A stretch of DNA of 38,331 nucleotides, taken from assembly GCA_002478115.1 (NCBI GenBank), contig DLMH01000188.1:9925-48255 (forward strand). Reading direction: 5' to 3'. Positions 26,897 through 37,586 of this stretch are shown here, piece by piece (position 1 is the stretch's first letter; every line of letters starts with the position of its first letter). The stretch is from Candidatus Acidiferrum typicum. GTDB taxonomy: Bacteria; Acidobacteriota; Terriglobia; Acidiferrales; UBA7541. A model generated the notes under the pieces. It made no database searches, was not told the origin of the DNA, and worked only from the letters and a program-made list of their open reading frames with translations. Made by a program: the position numbers and the translations under genes.

Positions 26897-29323
26897 GTGT
26901 TCGAACGATACACAGAGAAAGCGCGGCGCGTCATATTTTTCGCCAGGTATGAGGCCAGCCAGTACGGCAGCCCGTACATCGAGACCGAGCACCTCTTGCT
27001 GGGTCTGATGCGGGAGGACAAGGCGCTGGCCAACCGTTTCCTGCGGCAGCAGGGCTCCATCGAATCCATACGGAAAGAGATCGAAGCGCGCATCACGATT
27101 CGCGAGAGAATTTCCACCTCGGTGGAAGTGCCGTTGAGCGCGGAGTGCAAGCGCATCCTGAACATGGCGGCGGAAGAGGCGGAGCGGCTCGGCCACAAGC
27201 ATGTGGGGACGGAGCATCTGCTGCTGGGCATCCTGCGGGAAGAAAAGTGTTTTGGGGCGGAGATTTTGATGGAGCGCGGCTTGCGCCTCTCGGCGTTGCG
27301 CGAGGAATTGCAGCGGACCACGGGCGAGAAGACGGCGGCGGCGCGGCCGAAGGAAACGTCGCTGCTGGCGGAGTTCAGCCGCGACCTGACGCAGTCAGCC
27401 TCCGAAGGGGCGCTCGACCCGCTGGTGGGACGCGAGAACGAAGTGGAGCGGGTGATCCAGATACTGTGCCGGCGCACGAAAAACAATCCGGTATTGATCG
27501 GGGAACCCGGCGTGGGCAAGACGGCCATTGTCGAAGGACTGGCGCAGCGGATTTCGGATGGAGATGTGCCGCCGTTCCTTTCCGACAAGCGCATTCTTTC
27601 CCTGGACCTGTCATTAATTGTTGCGGGCACGAAATATCGCGGGCAATTTGAAGAGCGGCTGAAGACCATCATGAAGGAATTGATGGAGAGCCAGAACGCC
27701 ATCGTGTTCATTGACGAGCTGCACACGCTGGTGGGAGCGGGTTCGGCGGAAGGATCGTTGGATGCGGCCAACATTCTGAAGCCGGCGCTTTCCCGCGGGG
27801 AGATTCAGTGCATCGGCGCGACGACGCCGGGCGAATACCGGAAATCCGTGGAAAAGGACCGTTCCCTGGAACGGCGCTTCCAGGCCGTGAAGGTACCGGC
27901 GCCGAGCGAAGACGAAGCCATTCAGGTAATCAACGGAGTGCGCGAGCGCTACGAGAAGTTCCATGCCGTGGGATATACGGACGAAGCGCTGCGCTATGCC
28001 GTCTACCTGTCCAACCGCTACATTCCCGACCGCTTTTTGCCGGACAAGGCCATTGATCTGATCGATGAAGCGGGCGCGCGCGTGAAACTCCGCCAGGCCT
28101 CGGTGCCGGAGGAAGTCGGCGAAGTGCAAAAGCGGGTGAAATTCATTACCCACCGCATGGAATCGGCGATTGCCGCGCATGAATTCGAGAAGGCGCGCTT
28201 TTATTCCGAAGAAGAGCGCAAAGAGAAGGAAAACCTGCGCGCCTTGCGGGAGCGCTACAAGCTGGATGACGCGTCCACGGGAATCGTGACGCGGGAAGAC
28301 ATCGAAGAGGTAGTATCGCGGTGGACGGGAGTGGCGGTCACGTCCATCAAGGAAGACGAACAACAGAAACTCTTGCGCATCGAGCCGGAGCTGCACAAGC
28401 GGGTGATCAGCCAGGACAAGGCGATCACGGCGCTGGCGCGGGCCATCCGGCGGAGCCGGGCGGGTTTGAAGTCTCCGTTGCGGCCGGTGGGTTGCTTCTT
28501 TTTCCTGGGGCCGACGGGCGTCGGGAAGACGGAAGTAGCCAGGCGGCTGGCGGAATTCCTTTTCGGGTCGGAGAAATCGCTGATCCGCTTCGACATGTCG
28601 GAATTCATGGAGAAGCACTCGGTTTCCAAGCTCATCGGGGCGCCGCCAGGGTATGTGGGCTACGAAGAAGGCGGGCAGATGACGGAACGCGTGCGCCGCA
28701 CGCCCTATTCGGTTATCCTATTGGACGAGATTGAAAAGGCGCATCCTGACATCTTTAATATCCTGCTGCAGGTGTTTGAAGACGGGCAGTTGACGGATGG
28801 CCTCGGTAATACGGTAGATTTCCGGAACACCATCATCATCATGACTTCGAATCTGGGTGCGCGGCACTTGCAAAAGCGCACCTCGATCGGATTTCAGGCG
28901 GGAATCGATGAGGCCAGCCTGAAGAGCATGGAAGATCTGGTGTTAGGCGAAGTAAAGCGCGCGTTCAATCCGGAATTTTTGAACCGCCTGGACGAAGTGA
29001 TCCTTTTCAATCCTTTGGGCGACGACGACCTGCTCCGCATCATCGATCTACTTGTCGGTCAGCTGAACGACACGCTGATTCACCGGCAAGTGCAGGTGGT
29101 CTTGTCGCCGGAAGCGCGCCAGTGGATCCTGGAGAAAACGTGTGCGGACCGCAACTATGGTGCGCGGCCGCTGCGGCGGGCTTTGCAGAAGTACGTCGAA
29201 GATCCGCTCTCCGAGGCTCTGATCCAAGGGGGAATTCAGAGGCCAGCGACATTGCAGATCTATGTCGCGGGGGAAAGCCTCGCGTTCCGGCCCGTAGTCG
29301 AGGCAACCCCGGTCGTCCACTAG
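26897..29323 (+). CDS. clpC: ATP-dependent Clp protease ATPase subunit ClpC
   Basis: An 808-residue AAA+ unfoldase of the ClpC class. The N-terminal Clp repeat domain begins [20 protein letters not shown]. The D1 Walker A is GEPGVGKTA (about 202-209), with Walker B VFIDELH. A middle segment carries the UVR-like [19 protein letters not shown] typical of ClpC. The D2 Walker A is GPTGVGKTE (about 538-545), with Walker [13 protein letters not shown]. The IGF tripeptide in [10 protein letters not shown] matches the ClpP-docking loop, so it should feed ClpP. The start is GTG 26897 (FERYTEK is the family's usual beginning); the open frame continues 62 codons upstream inside lolD out of register and is not used. 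Two bp separate it from lolD, so the two are coupled. Confidence 0.96.
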   Translation: MFERYTEKARRVIFFARYEASQYGSPYIETEHLLLGLMREDKALANRFLRQQGSIESIRKEIEARITIRERISTSVEVPLSAECKRILNMAAEEAERLGHKHVGTEHLLLGILREEKCFGAEILMERGLRLSALREELQRTTGEKTAAARPKETSLLAEFSRDLTQSASEGALDPLVGRENEVERVIQILCRRTKNNPVLIGEPGVGKTAIVEGLAQRISDGDVPPFLSDKRILSLDLSLIVAGTKYRGQFEERLKTIMKELMESQNAIVFIDELHTLVGAGSAEGSLDAANILKPALSRGEIQCIGATTPGEYRKSVEKDRSLERRFQAVKVPAPSEDEAIQVINGVRERYEKFHAVGYTDEALRYAVYLSNRYIPDRFLPDKAIDLIDEAGARVKLRQASVPEEVGEVQKRVKFITHRMESAIAAHEFEKARFYSEEERKEKENLRALRERYKLDDASTGIVTREDIEEVVSRWTGVAVTSIKEDEQQKLLRIEPELHKRVISQDKAITALARAIRRSRAGLKSPLRPVGCFFFLGPTGVGKTEVARRLAEFLFGSEKSLIRFDMSEFMEKHSVSKLIGAPPGYVGYEEGGQMTERVRRTPYSVILLDEIEKAHPDIFNILLQVFEDGQLTDGLGNTVDFRNTIIIMTSNLGARHLQKRTSIGFQAGIDEASLKSMEDLVLGEVKRAFNPEFLNRLDEVILFNPLGDDDLLRIIDLLVGQLNDTLIHRQVQVVLSPEARQWILEKTCADRNYGARPLRRALQKYVEDPLSEALIQGGIQRPATLQIYVAGESLAFRPVVEATPVVH

Positions 29324-29451
29324 CGAATCTGACGCAACAACGTGTGATCATGAAGCGGTTTGCCCTGCTGGGAATCGCTCAGGGATGCGCGTGCGGCCAG
29401 CCCATGCCGGGTCTGGCAGGAGAATAACATCTTGGATTTGGGGGCGCGGCC

Positions 29452-32400
29452 TTGAGCCGATCAATGGCCGCTCGAAGGATAGTCTGTTTTATCTCTGAAA
29501 TGGACGCGAAGCGTGCAGTTCGCGGCCGTGTCGCCGCATTGGCGATGGTCCTTTTCTTACTAGCTGGACCCAATTTCCCCGGATTCTCCACCCTCGCCCG
29601 CAACCTGCAACAGCATTCCCGCGATAACAAGCCCACTTACCTCCTGCATGCTTTCCTGAACGAAACCACGTTGCAAGAAAAGATTGAAGATTACCTGGGT
29701 GCCCAGCCGCAAACGCAGAGCAATCCCGCGCAGCTGCCGGAGTTCATCGAGCGCATCGATTGGGAGGGGCTCCGACGCATCCGCCGGGACACCGTGAAGG
29801 CGCGCATCTTCAGCCGCGAGAACGATCCCTACAACGAAGAGACGCTGCGCCGGGATTTTCAGGCGCTGTGGAACACGCAGTTTTTTGAGGACGTAAAGTT
29901 GCGGGTGGAAGATTCGCCGGACAAGCCGGGCGGCAAGATCATTACTTTTACAGTGGTCGAGCGGCCGGTGATTCGCCGCATCCGCTATGATGGAATCAAA
30001 TCGATATCCGAGTCGGACATCCTGGACCGCTTCAAGGAAAAGAAGGTTGGGTTGACGGTGGAGAGCCAGTTCGACCCGACGCGCATCAAGAAAGCGGAAG
30101 TGGTGCTGAAAGAACTGCTGGGAGAGCATGGCAGACAGTTCGCAACAGTGACGCCGCAGTACGAGCGCATTGCTTCGAGCAACGCAGTGATCCTGGTATT
30201 CCGAATCAACGAAGGGCCCAAGGTCAAAGTCGGGAAGATCCTGTTCACGGGGAACCACGCCTTCAGCAACCGGAAATTGATCCGGGCGATGCACAACGAC
30301 CGGCCATACTCGGTTCCACTGTACATAACCCAATTCAATGTATTGGGCAAGACGTACGACCACGACAAGCTCATCGAGGACATTGAAGTGGGTATTCACG
30401 GGTTGTACGCGGATAACGGCTACTTCAAGGCGCTGGTGAAGGACCCCATCCTGGAGAATGTCGATACGGAAGGCTGGCGGCTGGGCCTACCCCTTACGGG
30501 AAGAACGAAGGGGAAGGCGGTCAACATGACCATCCCGATCGAAGAGGGCGAGCGCTACCGGATGGGCACCTTGAAAATCGCCAGTAACGATCCGGACAAG
30601 GCGCTTTCCTTGAAGGTGGACGCGCTGAAGGGCGTGTTCTCGCTGAAACAGGGAGACATTTTTTCTTCCGCCAAAATACGCAAAGCGCTGAAAGATTACG
30701 AATCGATCTACGGGCGCTACGGATTCATCGACTTTGTGCCAACCCCGGAAACGGATATCAACGAAGAAGCCAAGCGCATTGACGTGACCATGAAGTTCGA
30801 TGAAGGCAAGCAGTACTACGTCCGGCGCATCGACTTCACCGGAAATACCACCACGCGAGACAAAGTGATCCGGCGCGAATTGCTCATTGACGAAGGCTCG
30901 CTCTTCGACAAACACGCGTGGGAAATTAGTGTTTTACGGCTGAACCAGTTGGACTATTTCGACAAAGTGGATCCGGACAAGGCCGTGGAGATCAAGCGCA
31001 ACTCGAAGGAGGGCACCGTCGACCTCCTGCTGAAGTTGAAGGAAAAGGGCAAGCAATCGATTGGCTTGCAGGGGGGCCTCAGCGGGTTGATGGGAGGATT
31101 CGTCGGGCTGACCTACCAGACGAACAACTTCCTGGGACTGGGCGAGACGCTGACCCTTTCGGCTCAGGTAGGCCAGTATCAACGCACCATAATGTTCGGT
31201 TTCACGGAACCCTACCTGTTTGACCGCCCGATAGCGAGCGGGTTCACGGTGTTCTCGTCGTTGTATAAATTTAACCAGGCGCAGCAGGCGGCGCTGTTGA
31301 CGGGGGCAGCAGTCAGCATCAACCCGCAATACATTCAGAACTACAACCAGAACAGCACGGGATTCACGGCGTTTGCGAGTTACCCGCTGAAGCGGCGCGC
31401 GTTCACGCGCCTTGGTTTGACGTACGGCCTGACGCGGACGAACATCACGACCTACAACCAGGCGTCCAACCTGCTGTTCACGCAATTGCAGTATCGCAGC
31501 CTTGCGGGGCCCAGCGCGTTGAACGGAATCCTGGCCAGCACGGTCACGGCAACCATCAACCACAACGCCCTCAATAACCCGATGAACGCGACGTCGGGGA
31601 AGAGCTACTTCTATTCGGTGGCGTTCACCGGCGGACCAATCGGCGGGAACGTCAACACCATTACCAATACGGGGGAGTACAAGTATTTCCACCCAATCAA
31701 TAAGAGGCGGAATGCAGTTGGGGTGAGGTTCCTGGGCGCGTTCACGACGGGATATGGCGGGAAAGAAGTGCCCCCCTACAGCCGGTTCTATCTGGGCGGG
31801 GAGAACGACATCCGCGGGTTTGATATTCGCGGGATTTCGCCGGTGACGTACATCCCCAGCGTGGTGGACCAGACGATATCGTTCCCGTATCGAGGCGGGA
31901 CGGGGTCTCTCAACGTCCCCCTGCTGGTAAACACGATCGTGTTCCCGGGTGGCGATTTGCAGGGAGTGGGAAATTTTGAGTACCGCATCCCCATTGCCGG
32001 GCCGGTGAGCGTGACGTTGTTCGCGGATGTGGGCACCACAGGGATCCTGAACAAGGGCGCGTTGCGGCTGGACCCGACGGGAGTGACGAACATCAATTCG
32101 CAATTCCCACTGCTGAACCAGCAGTCGCAACTGCAAATCGCGCCAGGCACAAACTTCCATCCGCGGGCGTCCACAGGTATCGAATTCAATATCAACCTGC
32201 CGATCGTTCAAGCGCCGTTCCGGATCTACTGGGCCTACAATCCGGTGCGGTTTCACCAGACGATCGTGGCGCCCTTCGACAGCATCAATATGACTAACCT
32301 GTACCTGCAATGCCGCGCGCTAGGGTTGACCGATCCATTGAAGCCGAACAGTTGCGATCCGATTATTCTGACTCCGATTTCACCCTACTTGGTGAATCCA

Positions 32401-32463
32401 GGACGCCTGGATTACTTTGAACAACGGAGCACATTCCGATTCACGGTCAGCCGGACGTTCTAG
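29452..32463 (+). CDS. bamA: Outer-membrane protein assembly factor BamA (Omp85)
   Basis: BamA inserts beta-barrel proteins into the outer membrane. The 1003-residue frame is longer than E. coli BamA (810) but normal for the wider family. A signal peptide (about residues 24-45, VAALAMVLFLLAGPNF) is followed by about five POTRA domains, for example FTVVERPVIRRIRYDGIKSI, VKVGKILFTGNHAFSNRKLI and YYVRRIDFTGNTTTRDKVIR. A 16-strand barrel follows from about residue 520, with the loop-6 motif GENDIRGFDIRG and a C-terminal aromatic beta-signal RFTVSRTF. The start is uncertain: TTG 29452 follows a G-run, ATG 29464 and ATG 29500 are alternatives, and the last gives the most ordinary signal peptide. 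It lies 128 bp after clpC. Confidence 0.96.
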   Translation: MSRSMAARRIVCFISEMDAKRAVRGRVAALAMVLFLLAGPNFPGFSTLARNLQQHSRDNKPTYLLHAFLNETTLQEKIEDYLGAQPQTQSNPAQLPEFIERIDWEGLRRIRRDTVKARIFSRENDPYNEETLRRDFQALWNTQFFEDVKLRVEDSPDKPGGKIITFTVVERPVIRRIRYDGIKSISESDILDRFKEKKVGLTVESQFDPTRIKKAEVVLKELLGEHGRQFATVTPQYERIASSNAVILVFRINEGPKVKVGKILFTGNHAFSNRKLIRAMHNDRPYSVPLYITQFNVLGKTYDHDKLIEDIEVGIHGLYADNGYFKALVKDPILENVDTEGWRLGLPLTGRTKGKAVNMTIPIEEGERYRMGTLKIASNDPDKALSLKVDALKGVFSLKQGDIFSSAKIRKALKDYESIYGRYGFIDFVPTPETDINEEAKRIDVTMKFDEGKQYYVRRIDFTGNTTTRDKVIRRELLIDEGSLFDKHAWEISVLRLNQLDYFDKVDPDKAVEIKRNSKEGTVDLLLKLKEKGKQSIGLQGGLSGLMGGFVGLTYQTNNFLGLGETLTLSAQVGQYQRTIMFGFTEPYLFDRPIASGFTVFSSLYKFNQAQQAALLTGAAVSINPQYIQNYNQNSTGFTAFASYPLKRRAFTRLGLTYGLTRTNITTYNQASNLLFTQLQYRSLAGPSALNGILASTVTATINHNALNNPMNATSGKSYFYSVAFTGGPIGGNVNTITNTGEYKYFHPINKRRNAVGVRFLGAFTTGYGGKEVPPYSRFYLGGENDIRGFDIRGISPVTYIPSVVDQTISFPYRGGTGSLNVPLLVNTIVFPGGDLQGVGNFEYRIPIAGPVSVTLFADVGTTGILNKGALRLDPTGVTNINSQFPLLNQQSQLQIAPGTNFHPRASTGIEFNINLPIVQAPFRIYWAYNPVRFHQTIVAPFDSINMTNLYLQCRALGLTDPLKPNSCDPIILTPISPYLVNPGRLDYFEQRSTFRFTVSRTF

Positions 32464-32675
32464 CGGGTGGCCGGGATTGAGGACTTTTTCGGGAAGGCAC
32501 GGTAGCCAGGAAAATAGTGAAAGAGGCGGCAAAGCAACGATCCGACAGAGGGGCCAAGGGGAGAATTGAGAAGCATGCGAGAGAAGGCAGCACAATTATG
32601 AGATTCATCAATCGAGATTCGGCAACAAGGTACGTGGGGGATACCCGCGGCACCGGCATGAGGGAGAAGTGCGTT

Positions 32676-35600
32676 ATGGGGTGGCGTAAGATCGTAAATT
32701 GCGCAGTGGTGGCATTCGCGTGCACGGCCGTGCTCTTGGGCGGCTGCAGCAGTTCAGGCGTGAACGTGATCACGGTGACGGTCAGTCCTACCGCGCAATC
32801 CGTGATTGCCGGACAGGTGCAGACCTTCACCGCGACGGTAGGCGGGAGTACGACCACGACGGTAACGAACTGGCCGTGCACCTATTCCTATCAGCCCCTG
32901 CCGACAGCGTCGAACCAGAACCCGGCGGCGGTGACGGGACCCTGCACCAGCGGGCAGAGCATGAACGGCGGCTCGATCGGCACATGGCTGATTACCACGA
33001 CAGACGGATCAAACGTTCTTACTTTCACAGCCCCTACGTTGGCTAACTTTCCGAGTCCTCCGCCCACGCTCACTTTTACGGCGACAGCGGACGCGGACAA
33101 GAGTAAGACCGCGACCGCGATAGTCACGCTGGATTCGGGAATCCGCGCTGCGCTTTCGCCACTATCGGTAACGGTTCCCGTGGGCTTGACGCCGGCAGCG
33201 AAGGTGGTCTTCCAGGCATCGCTGGTGAATTCGCCGCCGATCAATCTGCAGTGGCTGGTAACGCAGCCGAACCAGAGTGACACGACGAACACAAACAACG
33301 ATACGCCCAATCCGCTGGCGGCGACGTGCAGTCCGACGTGCGGGTCAATTGACGCGAACGGCATTTATACCGCACCGGCCACGCTGCCGACCGCCACCAC
33401 CCCGGCAGGAAGCACATCAACTGCTGCAACGACGGTGTACGTCGTCATGAATTCGGCGAAAGATCCCCGGCCCCAGAGCGCCGCCGTGGCTCAGATCACC
33501 CTGGTCAGCGCCACGAATAATTCCATCAATTTTACGGGTATTTTCCCAACCACGGTCGCGGCGGGCAGCACTTACGCGAACATATACCTGAACGCCGAGA
33601 ACCTGCTCAACTCCACGGACATATTCTTCATTCCGCCCGGGTCAACCCAGGGGCTCCCACTCCTTTCGACTAACATCTTCACGATTCCCATTTCGGCGGA
33701 GTACTGCACAGCCAGCGCCAGCGGCGTGACGCCAGTGGTGACCTGCGGTGCTTCGCTCATGACGCGAATAGAACTAACGTCCTCTCAGTTGGCGGTTCCG
33801 GGGACCGCACAGATCGAAATTACCGGGATTCCGGGGAATGAACTGGCGGAATCCCCGTGCACAAACGTGCCCAATGCGGACGGATCAACCACCACGAGCA
33901 ACATCTCCTGTCCGCTGACGATTGCGTACGCCAGCCCGGCGTTGGTGGCAGTGTCGCCCGACAGCTTTCCGCAAGGCCAGAACACCAACATTGCCGTGGA
34001 CGGAGGCTATTACGGGAACGCAAACACGCAGATCGTGAAATTGCTGCTGGACGGGTCGTCGACCGGTTCGTTCGCTTCATCCGGTCCACGGCAGATTGTC
34101 GGCACCCCGCAGGGAAGCACCTTGCAGAATCCGGGACTCTATGAGGTCACGATCCAGAGCAACGCGCCGCAGGTGACGCCGCCGGTGCCGCAGTTCCAGT
34201 CCGTGACGACCAACGTGGCCGTGCAGCCCACGTTTGCGAATTTCAACCCGAATCCGTTGAGCATTCCTTGCCCTGGCGCTCCAGCCCCGCAGTTGTCGTA
34301 CCCCCCTTGTTTCAGTCTGGGAGCTGCCAACTCGTTACCCAGCAGCATTGCCTTGGATTCGACGAAGGGTTTCGCCGTGCTTACATTACAGGGAACGAAC
34401 GCGCTGCAGTTGATTGACCTGACCGGTTCGACGCCGCAGCCGACTGTGAGCCTGACGATGAAAACAGGTGGCTCACCGACCAGTGTGGCGCTGGATAATC
34501 AGATTAATATTCCGGGTTACAGCGGCCAAGACCTGGGAGTGGTAGTCAGCGGCGCAGACAGCAAGCTGTATCTGTATGCAATCTCACGCACGAGCATCAC
34601 GCCGATCGGATCGATTCCGGTGGACCTGAATACACTTTTGCACCAGACGGCAACGACACAGCCGGCGCCGTATGCGATTGGCGTGGATCCCGGGACGCAC
34701 CTGGCGGCGCTGGCCTACGCAAGTACCAATAACGTAAGTACCAATATAGGATTCATCGTGGATGTGAACCCAAATCTGGACAACAGCGACACGCACACCT
34801 GCTTCATCAGCTCCCAGACACCGCCGTGTGTGATCGCGCCCGTTTCGATGGTCACGGGAAGCACGCCGCAAGTGGTGATGGCCCCCGGAGCGCCACTGGC
34901 GTATGTGACCCCGGGCGGGCAAGGATCGAATTCGGTGGTGGATCTGTTGCAGCAAGGTGTGTCCGCGCAGATCGCCCCGGCGGTAACAAACGGAACAAGC
35001 GGTGCGGTACGCACTGAAGGCATCGTGAAGATCATCACCTTGACACCCCACGGGATTAACCCAGCCTTAGGTGGATCGGTGATCATCTCCGGGCTGCTGC
35101 CCGCGGATTTGGATGGAACTTACCAGGTGATCCCGGGCAGCGTGATTGATGCATGGACTTTCTCGTACGCGCAAAATGGGAACCCGCCGGATGAAACCGA
35201 GACGAACACAGCGAGCAATCCGGGGACGGTGCAGTACGGAACGCCGTACTATTCGTTTAATACGTCAAGCACAGTGACTGGTGCGGCCATCAATCCGACG
35301 ACGGGCACGTTGGCGTTTGCGGACCCGAACGCCAGCGCAGCGCAGATTATTTTCATCGGCACACAGGATCAGGCGGTGACGGGATCACTGACGTTGACGG
35401 CCGGAAGCTGCAACGGCTGCACGCCGACGCCGGCCGGGGCGCCGGAAATCGGCTTCCGGTCAATCTCCTTCGATCCGTTCACGAATGTGCTGGTGGCGTA
35501 TGATCCGAGCGTAAACTCGGGTCCGAATTATCCGGGCAATGCCATTTCGCTGATCAATCCGGGCAGCGCCGCCCTCACCGGGGCCGGCACGTCGCCGTAT

Positions 35601-37271
35601 CGAATCATTGCGGCCATCCCAACGGGACAGGTTGGCGCAGGCTCATACACGCCCGCGGGGCAGACGACAGCGGTAACGGTCAATGGCCCGATGATTTACG
35701 ACCCGAAATCGAGGTTTGTTTTGGCAGCGAATGCCGGGAGCAACACGGTCAGCTATCTGAACCTGGATCCCGGCAATCTATTCAAGACGGTGTACGTGGA
35801 GGGGCTGCAGGTGGCCACTCCGAGCGCAGCGGTTCCGAATGCGCAGCCGGCACTGGGCAGTGCGCCCGCCAAGAGTTGTAATCCGACGGACCCGAACAAT
35901 CCGTGCATGCCACAGGCTGTGCAACTGGGGCAGCCGGTGACGGTGCGGATTCTCGGGCAAGGTTTCGGTTTGGCGCCGGGCGCGCTGGTTCGCCTGGACA
36001 CCGCTAACGTCTCGACGGACTGCACCAAGAATCCCAGCCCCTTTTGCACGACCTGGGTCAGCCCCTCTGAGGTAGATGTCAACATCCCCGCCTCCCTGCT
36101 AACGGTAGCGCACGATTTTGCGCTGGACGTCCTAGTGGGTGGCGTGGCGTCGAACTCCATTGATTTGCACGCGGTGGGCGTACTGGATTTGACTCCCGTA
36201 TGCGCCCCAACAGCGACATTTCCGCAGGGGCCGGAAGGCGTGGACATTGACGATTCCTTGCACATTGCCTTTGTGACGAACTACGCGTGCAACAGCGTAT
36301 CGCTGATTACGATTGATCCGTTGGGCTTCACGAAGAAGGATAAGTCGGTGGCGCCGTATGGCTCGGTGCTCACGACCGTGACCGTGGGCAACAACCCGAT
36401 CGGCGTGGCGGTGATCCCGCGGCTGGGATATGCAGTGGTGGCGAACAGTGGCGATACACCGAACGGAACTGCCTCCATCATCGACTACAATCACTACAAT
36501 ACGCCGGATACGGCCCAGGTGGTGACGTATACGACCACTTCCGGCACGACAACAACGACGAACAATACTGTGTTGGTTGGGCTCGCTCCACGCGGCGTAG
36601 CTTTCGATCAGGACCGCGCGCTGGCGCTGGTGGCTAACTCGGGATCGAACACACTTTCTGCGATAGACATGACCGTACTCTTGCCGGGGGCCGTCACGAC
36701 GACGGTACCTGTGGCGATAACCGTGGCTCTGAGCGGGCCGCCGACGGCCATAGCGATCAGTCCCGACCAGGCGATTGCGGTAGTTACGAACCTGCAAAAC
36801 ACCGGCACAAGCGTTGCTTCGGCAGGGTTGGACGTAGTGACGCTCGCTGGGTCTGTGCCGGTTCGGAGCACGACCGCTTCCGTGGCATCGCTGACGGCGA
36901 GCCTGACCGGAATTGTGTTCGATCCGGCACCCGCCTTCAATCCGACGCCCTCTGACGCGGTGTTCTACGCGACATCAACTCAGCAGAACGCGGTATATGT
37001 GTTCGATCCCAATACCGGGTCGACCAATACCATCCGGGTGGGAGCCAATCCGTATTCGGTGGGCTACAACTACCAGACGGGAACATTGCTGACCATCAAT
37101 TCGACATCGGATACCAGTTCGATCATCGATGCGCAGAACCTTAAGACGCGCCAGACGCTGGGGATCAGCAGCCAGTCGCAGTTCGCCGTGGCGGTGGACA
37201 ATTGGTTCAACTCGGCAGTGATTGCGGACCAGAACAACAACCGCGTGCTGTTGCTGGCTTTACCCAAGTAA
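32676..37271 (+). CDS. Giant lipoprotein with Ig-like/TIG modules and beta-propeller repeats
   Basis: 1531 residues from ATG 32676, chosen because AGGGAG lies 9 nt upstream and a lipoprotein signal follows, with lipobox LLGGC and C24 as lipidation site. The frame extends upstream to GTG 32517, and ATG 32598 is an alternative. Modules in order: a bacterial Ig-like strand set (VITVTVSPTAQSVIAGQVQT), a Thr/Ser-rich second Ig-like region, a TIG-like region (VAVSPDSFPQGQNTNIAVDG), YncE/NHL-type propeller blades, a second TIG-like region (QPVTVRILGQGFGLAPGALV) and more blades (SLHIAFVTNYACNSVSLITI, ALALVANSGSNTLSAIDM, FYATSTQQNAVYVFDPNTG). Composition is Thr/Ser/Gly/Asn-rich with few Lys. The fold suggests surface or periplasmic binding; the ligand is unknown. 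It separates bamA from skp, both on the same strand. Confidence 0.88.
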   Translation: MGWRKIVNCAVVAFACTAVLLGGCSSSGVNVITVTVSPTAQSVIAGQVQTFTATVGGSTTTTVTNWPCTYSYQPLPTASNQNPAAVTGPCTSGQSMNGGSIGTWLITTTDGSNVLTFTAPTLANFPSPPPTLTFTATADADKSKTATAIVTLDSGIRAALSPLSVTVPVGLTPAAKVVFQASLVNSPPINLQWLVTQPNQSDTTNTNNDTPNPLAATCSPTCGSIDANGIYTAPATLPTATTPAGSTSTAATTVYVVMNSAKDPRPQSAAVAQITLVSATNNSINFTGIFPTTVAAGSTYANIYLNAENLLNSTDIFFIPPGSTQGLPLLSTNIFTIPISAEYCTASASGVTPVVTCGASLMTRIELTSSQLAVPGTAQIEITGIPGNELAESPCTNVPNADGSTTTSNISCPLTIAYASPALVAVSPDSFPQGQNTNIAVDGGYYGNANTQIVKLLLDGSSTGSFASSGPRQIVGTPQGSTLQNPGLYEVTIQSNAPQVTPPVPQFQSVTTNVAVQPTFANFNPNPLSIPCPGAPAPQLSYPPCFSLGAANSLPSSIALDSTKGFAVLTLQGTNALQLIDLTGSTPQPTVSLTMKTGGSPTSVALDNQINIPGYSGQDLGVVVSGADSKLYLYAISRTSITPIGSIPVDLNTLLHQTATTQPAPYAIGVDPGTHLAALAYASTNNVSTNIGFIVDVNPNLDNSDTHTCFISSQTPPCVIAPVSMVTGSTPQVVMAPGAPLAYVTPGGQGSNSVVDLLQQGVSAQIAPAVTNGTSGAVRTEGIVKIITLTPHGINPALGGSVIISGLLPADLDGTYQVIPGSVIDAWTFSYAQNGNPPDETETNTASNPGTVQYGTPYYSFNTSSTVTGAAINPTTGTLAFADPNASAAQIIFIGTQDQAVTGSLTLTAGSCNGCTPTPAGAPEIGFRSISFDPFTNVLVAYDPSVNSGPNYPGNAISLINPGSAALTGAGTSPYRIIAAIPTGQVGAGSYTPAGQTTAVTVNGPMIYDPKSRFVLAANAGSNTVSYLNLDPGNLFKTVYVEGLQVATPSAAVPNAQPALGSAPAKSCNPTDPNNPCMPQAVQLGQPVTVRILGQGFGLAPGALVRLDTANVSTDCTKNPSPFCTTWVSPSEVDVNIPASLLTVAHDFALDVLVGGVASNSIDLHAVGVLDLTPVCAPTATFPQGPEGVDIDDSLHIAFVTNYACNSVSLITIDPLGFTKKDKSVAPYGSVLTTVTVGNNPIGVAVIPRLGYAVVANSGDTPNGTASIIDYNHYNTPDTAQVVTYTTTSGTTTTTNNTVLVGLAPRGVAFDQDRALALVANSGSNTLSAIDMTVLLPGAVTTTVPVAITVALSGPPTAIAISPDQAIAVVTNLQNTGTSVASAGLDVVTLAGSVPVRSTTASVASLTASLTGIVFDPAPAFNPTPSDAVFYATSTQQNAVYVFDPNTGSTNTIRVGANPYSVGYNYQTGTLLTINSTSDTSSIIDAQNLKTRQTLGISSQSQFAVAVDNWFNSAVIADQNNNRVLLLALPK

Positions 37272-37305
37272 CGGCAGAGCGAACCGCGGAGATGGGCTGA
37301 TCAAG

Positions 37306-37333
37306 TTGCGGGAAGGGAGCGGGCAGGTATAGT
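37306..37333 (+). promoter_or_regulatory. Putative promoter 1 upstream of skp
   Basis: TTGCGG (37306-37311), a 16-nt spacer, TATAGT (37328-37333). Four of six -35 bases and five of six -10 bases match the sigma-70 consensus. Confidence 0.35.
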
Positions 37334-37335
37334 GA

Positions 37336-37365
37336 TTGCGGGCATATCAAGAACTCCGCTATACT
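37336..37365 (+). promoter_or_regulatory. Putative promoter 2 upstream of skp
   Basis: TTGCGG (37336-37341), an 18-nt spacer, TATACT (37360-37365). The -35 element repeats that of promoter 1 exactly, which gives a tandem array and a leader of about 210 nt for skp. Confidence 0.4.
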
Positions 37366-37586
37366 TTTGTATTTGTACTGCGGCTGCCGGAGTCCCCGAG
37401 GGCGCAATGGTTCGGGGAGCGCAGGTGGAAGCCCGGAAGGACTCGCAGACTACCAGAATGTCTTCGCTCCATGGGGATCAGCAAAGATTGCGACCGGTCG
37501 ACGGTTAAGAACGCAAAGGGTTGACATTCCACGCCGCCCAACCGCGGAAATGGATGAGCGGCCCGGAGAACAACAAGGAGAAAACA

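Larger units (their letters stand above)
37272..37586. other. Intergenic region with tandem promoter-like elements before skp
   Basis: 315 bp between the lipoprotein stop and the skp GTG. It holds two successive TTGCGG/TATA promoter-like elements (37306-37333 and 37336-37365) and a TTGACA at 37521-37526 without a matching -10. No gene is supported; the frame upstream of the skp start from 37521 lacks a ribosome site. Confidence 0.5.

Noticed and set aside
29350..29427. 25-codon ORF between clpC and bamA
   Set aside because: Short, Cys/Gly-containing, with no ribosome site at its ATG; no support beyond an open frame.
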